NCBI RefSeq assembly: GCF_040907265.1
Contig: NZ_JBFOHP010000002.1
Location: 4,588,001 to 4,652,000 of the forward strand
From: Streptomyces sclerotialus
GTDB taxonomy: Bacteria > Actinomycetota > Actinomycetes > Streptomycetales > Streptomycetaceae
Length of the DNA stretch: 64,000 nucleotides
Direction of reading: 5' to 3'
Shown here: positions 17,171-25,062 of the stretch, one piece after another
Layout of the letters: every line of letters starts with the position of its first letter
Position numbering within the stretch: position 1 is the first letter of the stretch
The notes under the pieces: model-generated
Told to the model about the DNA's origin: nothing
The model's input: the letters and a program-made list of their open reading frames with translations, nothing else
Databases searched by the model: none
Position numbers and translations under genes: made by a program

Positions 17171-17809
17171 TCAACGGCTGGTTACGGGCGCCCACTTCGC
17201 GGCGTCGTCGAGCACCGCGGTGATCCACGTCAGCAGGTCCTTGCCGGTGTGCAGGGCGGCGGCCTGCCACAGTTCCCGCTGGTCCCCGTCCGGTTTGATC
17301 TTCAGCAGGGCGGGATGCTCACCGCCTGCGCTGCCGCGCTGCGCGCGGACCTGCCTCCGCAGTTCGTTCCGTGACCAGCCGTGCTCCTGTGCCAGCCGCA
17401 GCCAGCGGCCCCGTTCCTCCGGCTGCAGGCCGGCGACCTCGGCATGGTGCTGGAAGCTGACGTCGCCGTACCGCTCGTCGGGCGCGAACCGCCGGGCCAC
17501 CCATGCGTAGTTCCGCAGGGTCTGGTAGTCGAGCGAGGTCTGTGCCATCGCGTGCTTGTAGCGGTTGGGGAACTCGGACTGACCGTAGAGGAGCCAGTCG
17601 CCGAGCCACCATGCGGAGGAGCTGGAAATCTCGTGGATCTGCCGCCCCAGGCTGCGCCACGTGTCGATGGTCATCCCGCGGGGGAGGCACAGGGCCGTTC
17701 TTCTTCGCATCGCCTGGTCGAGCACGGCTGTCGGGTCGGGTTCCGGCCGCCCCCTGGGTACGGCCTCACTCACCGAACTGCGCAGAACTCCATGGAGCAC
17801 TGCCCCCAC
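17171..17809 (-). CDS. LmbU-family transcriptional regulator (copy 1)
   Basis: A 212-residue member of the family of LmbU (lincomycin) and NovE (novobiocin), which are DNA-binding positive regulators found mainly in antibiotic clusters. The signature is clear: LPRGMTIDTWRSLGRQI, SSSAWWLGDWLLYGQ, YKHAMAQTSLDYQTLRNYAWVARRF and VSFQHHAEVAGL. I chose GTG 17809 because AAAGG precedes it; GTG 17800 is also possible, and the long upstream extension is not conserved. It is divergent from the SARP gene across 303 bp. A second family member lies at 21286. Confidence 0.82.
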   Translation of the reverse strand: MGAVLHGVLRSSVSEAVPRGRPEPDPTAVLDQAMRRRTALCLPRGMTIDTWRSLGRQIHEISSSSAWWLGDWLLYGQSEFPNRYKHAMAQTSLDYQTLRNYAWVARRFAPDERYGDVSFQHHAEVAGLQPEERGRWLRLAQEHGWSRNELRRQVRAQRGSAGGEHPALLKIKPDGDQRELWQAAALHTGKDLLTWITAVLDDAAKWAPVTSR

Positions 17810-18112
17810 CGCCTTTCGCTGTAGTGCTGCGTTGCGTCGTACGACTCCGAAAGCTTCCACATCCCTCGTGAAGAGACCTACACAACGTCTAAACGGCCAG
17901 TTGAGACGGACGGGCGGGTAGCCGGTGGCGCGTTCCGGACGGCGCGCAGCCGTCTCGCCGGCGGGACGGAAGGCCGGCCCAGGACGGCAAGCGGAGGCGG
18001 TACGGACACCCGCGGAACACGGCTTCATTCCGTCCGTACGAGCCAGAAACGGAGCAACCGAAACGAGTTGGCCGGTCAGTTATGATCGCGGCGGAGGCGA
18101 GTAGGGGGTTAA
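17810..18112. promoter_or_regulatory. Divergent promoter region, LmbU copy 1 / SARP
   Basis: A 303-base gap between divergent regulators. No coding frame is supported. GTAGGGGGT at about 18101-18109 is a ribosome site for the SARP. No heptamer direct repeats were recognised by eye. Confidence 0.3.
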
Positions 18113-20029
18113 ATGATGCGTGCCTCTCTGACCGTGACACTTCTCGGTCCCGTTCTTGCGAAATGGGAAGGAAAACCGATAGAGCTCGGTTCGCCGAGAC
18201 AGCGGACGTTATTCGCAGTACTCGCCGCCCATGCGAACCGCAGGGTCGGCCGTGATGAACTGGTGGACGCGATATGGGGCAGCAGCGCCCCGGCCACCGC
18301 GGTGAACAGCGTCTACACCTACATAGCCCGGCTGCGGAACTCGCTGGAACCTGACCGCTCCAGCGGCGGACGTCCGCAGGTGCTGATCTCGGACCGCCTC
18401 GGCTACCGGCTGCGCATCGAGCCGGAGGGCACGGACGTCCAGCGGTTCACCACCGCCCTCGCGACCGCGCGACAGCTGCGCGCCAAGAACGCCGTGGAGA
18501 GCGCCGTCGCGGAGCTCCGGGCGGGGCTGGCGCTGTGGCACGGAATGCCGTACGGCGGCGCCGTCGGCCCCTTCGTCCAGGCGGAGCGCACCCGGCTGGC
18601 GGAGCTGCGCGTGCTGGCGCTGGAGGACTGCATGGAGATGCTGCTGGCACTCGGTCAGCCCGTCGACATGGTCGGCGAACTGGCCGGACTCGTCCGCCTG
18701 CACCCGTTGCGCGAGCGGCTGCGGTACCTCCTGATGCGCTGCTATGCCGAACTCGGCTGGCACGCCGACGCCATCAGGGAGTACCACAGTCTGCGGTCCC
18801 GTCTGGCCGAGGAGCAGGGCATCGAACCGAGCGACCACGTGCGGCGGCTGTACGAACAGGTGCTGCGCGGCGACCGGTCGCGCGCGCGGCCGTCCCGCGA
18901 GCCGTCCGCCCCCTCCCCGCCCGGCGCCGGACCGGTGGCACTGCCCTCCCAACTCATCCGCGCGGTACCGCACTTCACCGGCCGCACGGAAGAGCTGGCG
19001 CTGCTGGACCGGCTGGCGGTCGAGGAGACCGGCAGACCCGCGCTGCTTCTCCTCACCGGCGGTGCCGGCGTGGGGAAGACGGCTCTGGCGACCCGGTTCG
19101 CGCATGCGGCGGCACCACGGTTCCCCGACGGCCAGCTGCACGTCGACCTTGCGGCCCATCCCCAGGTGCCGGGGCACAAGGCCCCCGACGCCGCACTCCG
19201 GCACCTGGTGGCCGTACTGGGACAGACGGCGCCGTCCGCCGGCGTGGACGTGTGGGCGGCGTACCGGGGCCTGGTCGCCGGCCGTCGGCTGCTGATCGTT
19301 CTGGACAACGCGGCCTGTGCCGAGCAGGTCCGGGCCCTGCTCCCCGGCACCTCGTCCAGCCTGGTGCTGGTCACCAGCCGGAACGGGTTGCCCGGCCTGA
19401 TCGCCAGGGAGGGGGCACGCCGGATCGTGCTGGACGGGCTGCCCGAGGACGACGCCGTCCGGCTGTTCGGCCGGCTCATGGGCGAGCCGTTCGTCGCACG
19501 GCACCGCCCGGCGGTGCGCAGGCTCGTCGCCGCGTGCGACGGCCTGCCGCTCGCCATCCGCATCGCGGCGACCCGGCTCAAGGTCGCGCCCTCGGCCGAG
19601 GCGGCCCTCGCCGGCTTCGACGACGGCGACCTGGTCGACTTCCTGGAGCTCCCCGGTGACCGGGAATCCTCGCTGAGCGCCGTCATCGGCTCGTCCTACG
19701 AGGCGCTCCCGCCCGAAGCCGCCCTGGTGTTCACGGCGCTCGGCCGGCAGCACGAGCGGATGGTCACGCTCCGGCTGGCGGCCACGCTGAGCGGTACGGA
19801 GCCCTCGGACTGCCGCCGCGCCCTGCACACGCTGGTCGACGCGGGACTCCTCCGTGAAGCGGCTCCCGACCGGTTCCGCCTGGGCGGCCTCGTGCTCGCC
19901 TACGCACGGCGGCTGGCCGGACAGCAGTCCTCGGTCGCGGGTCAACGCGCGGAAGCCGACGGCCGGTCGGCGACGATCACCACGATCGTGCCGAGCACCG
20001 ACAACGAGAGATTACAGATGATCTCGTAA
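18113..20029 (+). CDS. SARP-type regulator with NB-ARC domain (TTA-containing)
   Basis: A 638-residue cluster-situated activator. Residues ~1-100 are an OmpR-like DNA-binding domain (TVTLLGPVLAKWEG, NSVYTYIARLRNSLEP, GYRLRIEP), followed by the bacterial activation domain to ~250. An NB-ARC ATPase follows with P-loop GGAGVGKT at 316-323 and LLIVLDNA, and it ends without TPR repeats, so it is a medium-size AfsR/RedD-type protein. Codons 33 (18209-18211) and 634 (20012-20014) are TTA, which makes translation dependent on the bldA tRNA. The last ~88 bp overlap the opposite small membrane gene. It probably activates the adjacent biosynthetic operon. Confidence 0.85.
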   Translation: MMRASLTVTLLGPVLAKWEGKPIELGSPRQRTLFAVLAAHANRRVGRDELVDAIWGSSAPATAVNSVYTYIARLRNSLEPDRSSGGRPQVLISDRLGYRLRIEPEGTDVQRFTTALATARQLRAKNAVESAVAELRAGLALWHGMPYGGAVGPFVQAERTRLAELRVLALEDCMEMLLALGQPVDMVGELAGLVRLHPLRERLRYLLMRCYAELGWHADAIREYHSLRSRLAEEQGIEPSDHVRRLYEQVLRGDRSRARPSREPSAPSPPGAGPVALPSQLIRAVPHFTGRTEELALLDRLAVEETGRPALLLLTGGAGVGKTALATRFAHAAAPRFPDGQLHVDLAAHPQVPGHKAPDAALRHLVAVLGQTAPSAGVDVWAAYRGLVAGRRLLIVLDNAACAEQVRALLPGTSSSLVLVTSRNGLPGLIAREGARRIVLDGLPEDDAVRLFGRLMGEPFVARHRPAVRRLVAACDGLPLAIRIAATRLKVAPSAEAALAGFDDGDLVDFLELPGDRESSLSAVIGSSYEALPPEAALVFTALGRQHERMVTLRLAATLSGTEPSDCRRALHTLVDAGLLREAAPDRFRLGGLVLAYARRLAGQQSSVAGQRAEADGRSATITTIVPSTDNERLQMIS

Positions 20030-20178
20030 CCCTGAAGCGGCTCGATGTGCGGGATGACGTAGCGGTTGACGAAATTGAGCACCGGGCTCAGGAGGGGCTG
20101 CGTGGCCAGCTGGTCAATCGTACCGCTGATTCCGGCGGCGATCAGAAAAACTCCTAGGAATTGCCATATCTTTGTCAT
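19942..20178 (-). CDS. Small membrane protein, antiparallel to SARP 3' end
   Basis: A 78-residue protein with an N-terminal hydrophobic segment (IWQFLGVFLIAAGISGTI) and a C-terminal one (IICNLSLSVLGTIVVIVA), joined by a polar loop. Third codon positions are mostly G/C in this frame, which supports coding. Its last 88 bases overlap the SARP gene on the other strand, so one of the two 3' ends may be mis-drawn; the SARP tail here is low-complexity. No family was recognised. Confidence 0.6.
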   Translation of the reverse strand: MTKIWQFLGVFLIAAGISGTIDQLATQPLLSPVLNFVNRYVIPHIEPLQGYEIICNLSLSVLGTIVVIVADRPSASAR

Positions 20179-20237
20179 GTCCGCACGCTAAGCGCGTCCG
20201 GCGGCCGGGCGTATCGGTCACTGGTGTGCCCCGCACC

Positions 20238-20301
20238 GACCGAAGTCCCGGAAATCGGGCCCGTCGGCCAGACCAAAGTACTTGCCCGCGCCGACCGAAG
20301 T
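20238..20301 (+). promoter_or_regulatory. Three phased direct repeats upstream of response regulator
   Basis: GACCGAAGT at 20238-20246, GACCAAAGT at 20271-20279 and GACCGAAGT at 20293-20301 lie in the same orientation, 33 and 22 bases apart, both multiples of 11. They end 87 bases before the ATG. This arrangement fits a SARP or response-regulator operator. The binding protein is not known. Confidence 0.45.
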
Positions 20302-20388
20302 ACCCCACCGCGCAAGGGGGTTACCCCAGCTGCTCAGCCGCGGCCGATCCTCGGGGGTGCGGCAGTGGTCACCAGCTACGCTGACCCC

Positions 20389-21075
20389 ATGCCCACTGCC
20401 GCATCCTCCCCGGTCGACGTGTTGATCGCCGATGACGACCCGCTGGTCCGCGCGGGCCTCGCCGTGATGCTGGGCGGAGCACCGGACCTGCGCGTCGTCG
20501 CCGAGGCAGGGGACGGCGCCGAGGCGGTCCGGCTGGCCCGGCAGCACCGCCCCGACGTGGTCCTCATGGACATCCGTATGCCGGTCATGGACGGTCTGGC
20601 CGCCACCGAGGAGCTGCGTGCCATGAGCGACGCGCCCGAGGTGCTCGTCCTGACCACGTTCGACGCCGACGCGTACGTACTGCGCGCGCTGCGCGCGGGT
20701 GCGGCCGGGTTCGCGCTGAAGGACACCCCGCCGCCGGAGATCGTCTCGGCCATCCGGCGGGTGGCCGAGGGGCAGCCGGTGCTTTCACCGGCCGTCACAC
20801 AGCGCCTCATCGACCGAGTCGTGTCCGCACAGGACCACACGGGGCGCCGCCGGGCGGCCGAGGAGCGGCTGGCGGTGCTCAGCGACCGTGAACGGGCGGT
20901 CGCCCTCGGCATCGGCCAGGGGAAGTCCAATGCGGAAATCAGCGGGACGCTCTTCCTCGGCGTCTCCACGGTCAAGACATACGTGTCGAGCATCCTGACC
21001 AAACTCGGTCTCAACAATCGGGTCCAGATCGCGCTGCTGGTGCACGACTCCGGGGAAGTGGAAAATCACGGCTGA
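20389..21075 (+). CDS. LuxR/NarL-type response regulator
   Basis: A 228-residue two-component regulator. The receiver domain has the acidic pocket ADDDP near residue 14-18, the phosphoacceptor Asp61 in VVLMDIRMPVMDG, the switch Thr in LVLTTFDAD and Lys in FALKDTPP. The C-terminal LuxR helix-turn-helix (LSDRERAVALGIGQGKSNAEIS, VSTVKTYVSSILTKLGL) spans ~160-215. ATG 20389 fits the receiver start; longer in-frame extensions upstream are unsupported. No kinase is adjacent. The HisKA_3 kinase at 967 belongs to the class that pairs with this type of regulator. Confidence 0.87.
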   Translation: MPTAASSPVDVLIADDDPLVRAGLAVMLGGAPDLRVVAEAGDGAEAVRLARQHRPDVVLMDIRMPVMDGLAATEELRAMSDAPEVLVLTTFDADAYVLRALRAGAAGFALKDTPPPEIVSAIRRVAEGQPVLSPAVTQRLIDRVVSAQDHTGRRRAAEERLAVLSDRERAVALGIGQGKSNAEISGTLFLGVSTVKTYVSSILTKLGLNNRVQIALLVHDSGEVENHG

Positions 21076-21285
21076 GGCCGTGACCGCGGCCGGGCATTCC
21101 CGCGCGGCGGGTTTCCGCCCTCCGGCCACGACGGAAAGCCACCCCGCTGTTACCGAGCGGAGCAGCGGTGACGAGTGCCGGTGAACGGATGAAAGAACTC
21201 GAAGAAGAGCCATGGACAGGCCTCCCACGTGGCTGATTAGGGTGCATGCACCGTTGTCAACTGACCACTGCAACAGGGGCACCAC

Positions 21286-21927
21286 ATGGGGGAACTGAAA
21301 GTCCGCGGCCGTGCGAGCGAAGACCGCTCCGCGCTGCGCGGAGCCGGCCGGAAAACGGCGGCTTCAGTGCGGAGGACCACCGCACACCGCACCACTCTCG
21401 AATTGCCGGCCGGTATATCTCTGGACGACTGGCAGCGCATCGGCAACCAGCTCTACGTCGCCGCCGACTCCTCGGCCTGGTGGCTCGGCGACTGGCTCAT
21501 CTACGGCCGGACCGCCTACCCGGGCCGCTACCAGCGCGCGGTGGAGGAGACCCGGCTCGACTACCAGACGCTGCGCAACTACGCCTGGGTCGCCCGGCGG
21601 TTCGCCCCGCCGCGCAGGCGCGCCGCGCTGAGCTTCCAGCACCACGCCGAGCTGGCGAGCCTTCCGGAGACCGAGCAGGAGTACTGGCTGGACCGGGCCG
21701 AGCGGCTCAGCTGGTCACGGAATTTCCTGCGCAGCCGCGTCAAGGCGGCCCGCCGGCCCGTCGAGGAGTCGGCGGAGCGGAAGGCCCTCAGCATGCGCAT
21801 CCAGGTGAACGTCTCGCAGGACCGGCGCCGACGCTGGGCCCAGGCCGCGGCCGAGGCCGATCAGGACCTCCAGGGCTGGGCGAAGTCGATCCTCGACTAC
21901 GCGGCGGCCGCCGCGCTCAGGGAGTGA
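21286..21927 (+). CDS. LmbU-family transcriptional regulator (copy 2)
   Basis: A 213-residue second LmbU/NovE-type protein. The core LPAGISLDDWQRIGNQL, DSSAWWLGDWLIYGR, YQRAVEETRLDYQTLRNYAWVARRFAP and LSFQHHAELASLPE aligns with the copy at 17171 without gaps through the middle. The basic N-terminus (RRTTAHRTT) and C-terminus are different. ATG 21286 is preceded by AGGGG. Two LmbU-type proteins bracketing a SARP and a response regulator suggest a layered cluster-specific switch. Confidence 0.82.
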   Translation: MGELKVRGRASEDRSALRGAGRKTAASVRRTTAHRTTLELPAGISLDDWQRIGNQLYVAADSSAWWLGDWLIYGRTAYPGRYQRAVEETRLDYQTLRNYAWVARRFAPPRRRAALSFQHHAELASLPETEQEYWLDRAERLSWSRNFLRSRVKAARRPVEESAERKALSMRIQVNVSQDRRRRWAQAAAEADQDLQGWAKSILDYAAAAALRE

Positions 21928-22616
21928 CCAGCGGCGTACCGACGCCCCACGGCAATGTGCCGTGAAGGGGCCTGTACCGCCGAGGAGTGGTTCTACTGCC
22001 GGTAGGGCCGGGGCACTTGCCCTGGCCCTACCGGGTCTCGGAGTCCCCGGGACCGTCGGGACGTCTCCCGCACACCTCACCACCCGCGGCGCTCTCCGCC
22101 TGCCACGTGCGGACCGACTGCCGGGACACCCCGTACCGCTGGGCGACCTCAATGAGTGGCGTGCCGGCGCTCGGTGCACGTCGCTTCGGGTGTGATGCAG
22201 GAGAAGGGCCGGCAGCAGGGCGACCGGTCGGCCGGGCGGAGGTACCGCGCGGTGCCGTGGACCGGGAGGCCGGTTCGGTACGTTCTTCTTGGGGGTGCGG
22301 TCCGGCGTCATCTGGCGTCCGGGGTGTGCGCGCTTCTGCTGCGCGGCGTACCGGACCGAGGGCTACCGCTCCGCCCGGCCGCGTAGACGGGGCGAGGTCC
22401 GGATGAACCCCGGCCGGCGGGCGCAGGGCGTCCGAGCTGGGCCGGTGGCCGGGTCGGGCGCTCGGCGGGCGGCCACGTGCTGCCCGCAGGCGTGTGCGGG
22501 CGCGGCGGGTGGCGGCGGAGCGGTCCCCGGATGAGGTGTTTCCGGCCGTCCAGTTCTGTTTCCTGGCGAGGGGGCTGGCTACGCGTCTGCGGTCGGACCC
22601 TGGCAAGGAGGACGAA
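21928..22616. other. Non-coding or decayed interval after LmbU copy 2
   Basis: About 690 bases with no well-supported gene. Frames here have poor coding bias. The only recognisable content is a transposase-like helix-turn-helix fragment on the minus strand (separate entry). This interval is the likely right boundary of the biosynthetic cluster. Confidence 0.5.
22028..22192 (-). pseudogene. Possible transposase helix-turn-helix remnant
   Basis: The minus strand reads TPLIEVAQRYGVSRQSVRTWQAE, which resembles the N-terminal helix-turn-helix of IS481- or IS3-type transposases (EVAQRYGVSRQSV-W). No catalytic DDE region, inverted repeats or start context is visible around it. It is probably a decayed fragment at the cluster edge. 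Confidence 0.35.
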
Positions 22617-23450
22617 GTGCTCACTCAGGAACAGATCGCGGTGGTGCTGAACCACCCGGTGTACGACGCCGAAGGGAACAAGGTAGGGGACGCCAGGCAC
22701 GTCTTCTTCGACGACATCACAGGCCGGCCCGACTGGGTCACCGTCAGGACCGGTCTGTTCGGCACGAAGGAGACCTTCGTGCCGACCCAGGAAGCCACCG
22801 TCGTGGAGGACCACCTGGAGGTCCCGTACCCCAAGAGCCGGATCAAGGACGCCCCGAACGTCGACGTGGACGCCGGCGGTCATCTGTCCCGGGCCGACGA
22901 GGACCGGCTGTTCGAGTACTACGGGCTCGGCGGCGGGCGCTCCGCCACGACCGCGGCGACGGGCGCGGGCACGGAAACGGGCGCGGGCCCGGAAACGGCC
23001 ACGCAGGAGCCCGGCACCGTGGAGGAGGCCGGCGGCGACGCGATGACGCGCTCCGAGGAGCAGCTGCACGTCGGGACCGAGCGCCGCGAAGTGGGGCGGG
23101 CGCGGCTGCGCAAGTACGTGGTCACCGAGGAGGTCCAGCGGACCGTTCCGGTGACCCGCGAGGAGGTCCGGATCGAGCGGGAACCGATCACCGACGCCAA
23201 CCGTGACGCGGCGATGACCGGGCCGGACATCTCCGAGGCCGAGCACGAGGTGACCCTGCACGAGGAGCGGCCGGTGATGGAGACCGAGACCGTGCCGGTG
23301 GAGCAGGTGCGCATGACGACCGAGGAGCGTACGGGCGAGGAGACCGTCCGGGGCGAGGTCCGCAAGGAGAAGATCGGGGTCGAGGTCTCCGACCGGGACG
23401 CCGACCGGGACGCCGGCCGGTCCGGCCGGGACGAGGGCCGCGAGCGCTGA
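22617..23450 (+). CDS. PRC-barrel and DUF2382 (YsnF-like) stress protein
   Basis: A 277-residue soluble protein. Residues ~1-110 form a PRC-barrel-like domain (VLNHPVYDAEGNKVGDARHVFFDD, RPDWVTVRTGLFGTKETFVP). A Thr/Gly/Glu-rich linker follows. Residues ~140-260 are the charged DUF2382 domain (RSEEQLHVGTERREVGRARLRKYV, VTREEVRIEREPI, TLHEERPVMETETVPVEQVRM) of YsnF-type general stress proteins. The GTG start has AAGGAGG seven bases upstream. Molecular activity is unknown. It is monocistronic, and a stress-type sigma factor is likely in control. Confidence 0.85.
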   Translation: MLTQEQIAVVLNHPVYDAEGNKVGDARHVFFDDITGRPDWVTVRTGLFGTKETFVPTQEATVVEDHLEVPYPKSRIKDAPNVDVDAGGHLSRADEDRLFEYYGLGGGRSATTAATGAGTETGAGPETATQEPGTVEEAGGDAMTRSEEQLHVGTERREVGRARLRKYVVTEEVQRTVPVTREEVRIEREPITDANRDAAMTGPDISEAEHEVTLHEERPVMETETVPVEQVRMTTEERTGEETVRGEVRKEKIGVEVSDRDADRDAGRSGRDEGRER

Positions 23451-24121
23451 GGGGCGCCGCACCGGCTCGTGGAGCCCGTCGAGGGTGTCGTGAATGGTGC
23501 TGTGCGGGCGCGCGCGGAGACCCTAGGCTCGGAGATGCAAGGAACTCGCGTACAGGTACGGCGTAACGGAACTCGCGTACAGGTACTTGGATCTCCGAGC
23601 CCCCGAGATCGTTTCATCCGGGCCCACAGACGGCCGGAGATCCGCCGAGTCTGCGGCGACGTCGCGGTCTTCCGGCCCCGCCCTCCCGGACTTGTCCCGC
23701 CGGGGTCATCCCGCGCCCCCGGCGGCCGGTGACGGGCGAAAACAGCGCCAGAAGACGGGGACGGGGAGCCACGCCTTCTCGCGCACGGTCGCCGCCGGAG
23801 CCGACTCACGTACCCGGCGGCGACCCCTCGCCGGCGCGGCACGCCCGTATCCCCCGATATCCCCCGGAGGAATCACCCCGGAACAGCCGGGGTTCTTTCT
23901 TTTTCCGGTGCGGTCCGCCGACCGGGTGGCGGCGGTTCGGCCGGGTGATTGAATGATCAAACGTTTGCAATTGTCGGGGCAGCATAACTCCGCACTGCCG
24001 GAGTCGCACGGGACGGGCCGGGAAATTGCGCCAGTGGAGTTATTCGTATGTCTGGGCGAGCGCCGAACGGGTGCGGCTGTCATCATTCTTATGTCCCATT
24101 TCTGCGCAGAAGGAGAGAACC
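23451..24121. other. Long intergenic region with a repeat/hairpin element
   Basis: About 670 bases without a supported gene. It contains the duplicated 19-mer described separately and a lower-GC stretch from ~23870 to 24110 that is likely the promoter of the small secreted peptide gene. Confidence 0.5.
23528..23600. repeat. Two 19-bp direct repeats inside a 10-bp inverted repeat
   Basis: GGAACTCGCGTACAGGTAC occurs at 23541-23559 and 23568-23586 (27-bp period). The pair is framed by GCTCGGAGAT (23528-23537) and its exact reverse complement ATCTCCGAGC (23591-23600). Each 19-mer ends in a near-palindrome, GTACAGGTAC. Terminator, operator and element-scar explanations are all possible. Confidence 0.7.
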
Positions 24122-24349
24122 ATGCGCAAGTTCATCGGACGCTTCGCCGCCACCGCCGCGCTCACCGCGGCAGCCGTCGTCCCGCTCTCCGGTGTCGCCT
24201 CGGCGCAGTCCCAGGAGGCTGCCGCGCCGACGTCCGCTTCGGCTTCGGCAGCCAGCCCCTGCTGGTGGGGTGGGTGCTGGGGCCACGACCATCACCACCA
24301 CCACTACTACGACTACGACCTCATCGACATCGGCATCAGCCTCCTCTGA
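24122..24349 (+). CDS. Tiny secreted His/Tyr/Trp-rich peptide
   Basis: A 75-residue precursor. MRKFIGRF followed by AATAALTAAAVVPLSGVASA is a classic Sec signal peptide, with cleavage expected after ASA near residue 28. The mature part has a Ser/Ala-rich spacer and then CWWGGCWGHDHHHHHYYDYD with a short hydrophobic tail. The two Cys, five consecutive His and several Tyr suggest metal binding or oxidative cross-linking at the cell surface. GGAGAG lies eight bases upstream of the ATG. It faces a chaplin gene across a terminator. I do not recognise a family. Confidence 0.8.
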   Translation: MRKFIGRFAATAALTAAAVVPLSGVASAQSQEAAAPTSASASAASPCWWGGCWGHDHHHHHYYDYDLIDIGISLL

Positions 24350-24412
24350 GCGAGGACTGGCCGGTAGTCATGGGGGGGCCGGTAGTCACGAGGGAAAACG
24401 GGCAGAAAAGCG

Positions 24413-24440
24413 GAAGGGCCCCGCTCGCGCGGGGCCCTTC
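24413..24440. terminator. Strong hairpin between convergent genes
   Basis: A 12-bp perfect stem (GAAGGGCCCCGC and its complement) with a TCGC loop, placed between the convergent peptide and chaplin genes. Confidence 0.85.
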
Positions 24441-24465
24441 CCGTATGCCTGCTGCCTGCGGAACG

Positions 24466-24705
24466 TCAGTCGTTGATGCAGTTGTTGCCGAAGGCGGGGT
24501 TCAGCAGACCGATGACATTGATGCTGTTGCCGCAGACATTCACCGGCACGTGGACCGGGATCTGCAAAGCGTTGCCGGACAGCACGCCCGGCGAACCGAC
24601 GGCCGCGGCGGAGGCGCCGCTGTCGGCCAGCGCGGCACCCGAAGCGGCACCCGTGGCGAGGCCGGCGGCGGCCAGGACCAGAGCGGCCTTGTGGGCATTC
24701 TTCAT
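24466..24705 (-). CDS. chp: Short chaplin
   Basis: A 79-residue precursor of a hydrophobic amyloid-forming surface protein that coats aerial hyphae. A Sec signal peptide (KAALVLAAAGLATGAASGAALA) is followed by one chaplin domain, SPGVLSGNALQIPVHVPVN then CGNSINVIGLLNPAFGNNC. Both conserved Cys are present, so the domain can form the usual disulfide. There is no sortase signal, so it is a short chaplin. It is divergent from the chaplin at 25063. Confidence 0.93.
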   Translation of the reverse strand: MKNAHKAALVLAAAGLATGAASGAALADSGASAAAVGSPGVLSGNALQIPVHVPVNVCGNSINVIGLLNPAFGNNCIND

Positions 24706-25062
24706 GGGGAATCCCTCCAGGGATGGTTACCGCGGCTCCGGAAGGGCGCCGCACCGTGCTGAACGCAGTTTCGGTCCATCGGCTACGGGCAGCCGCCGAT
24801 AAACCTTCGATCGGCTCAATGCGCTGAATGTGACGGGGCCGACCGGCTGCGTTCCGAATTCTGGCCGGTTCGGAACGCCGGAGTGCGTATCGATCGCCGA
24901 AGTGGCCTTCGGCGTGTTGCGATCCGTACACCTGACCAGTGATTCACCCGATCGGAACCGCACCCGTCCGGCTGTTGATGCGTTGATCGGTTTGTTAGCC
25001 CAACTGGGCGACGGAAATCGAAGCCGACGTTACTGTCCGCTGTTCAGTGAAGAGGTACTGCT
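24706..25062. promoter_or_regulatory. Divergent chaplin promoter region
   Basis: A 357-base gap between divergent chaplins. On the + strand CGGAACC (24953-24959) is followed by TGTTGATGCGTTGATC, resembling the GAACC/GTTGA pattern of ECF sigma promoters such as BldN, which controls chaplins elsewhere. The minus strand has CATTGAGCC at a comparable place. Assignment is tentative. Confidence 0.35.

Noticed and set aside
22028..22616. Complete insertion sequence at the right cluster edge
   Set aside because: No terminal inverted repeats, target duplication or catalytic domain could be found.
23541..23586. CRISPR-like repeat unit
   Set aside because: Only two copies with an 8-bp spacer and no cas genes; more consistent with an operator or scar.
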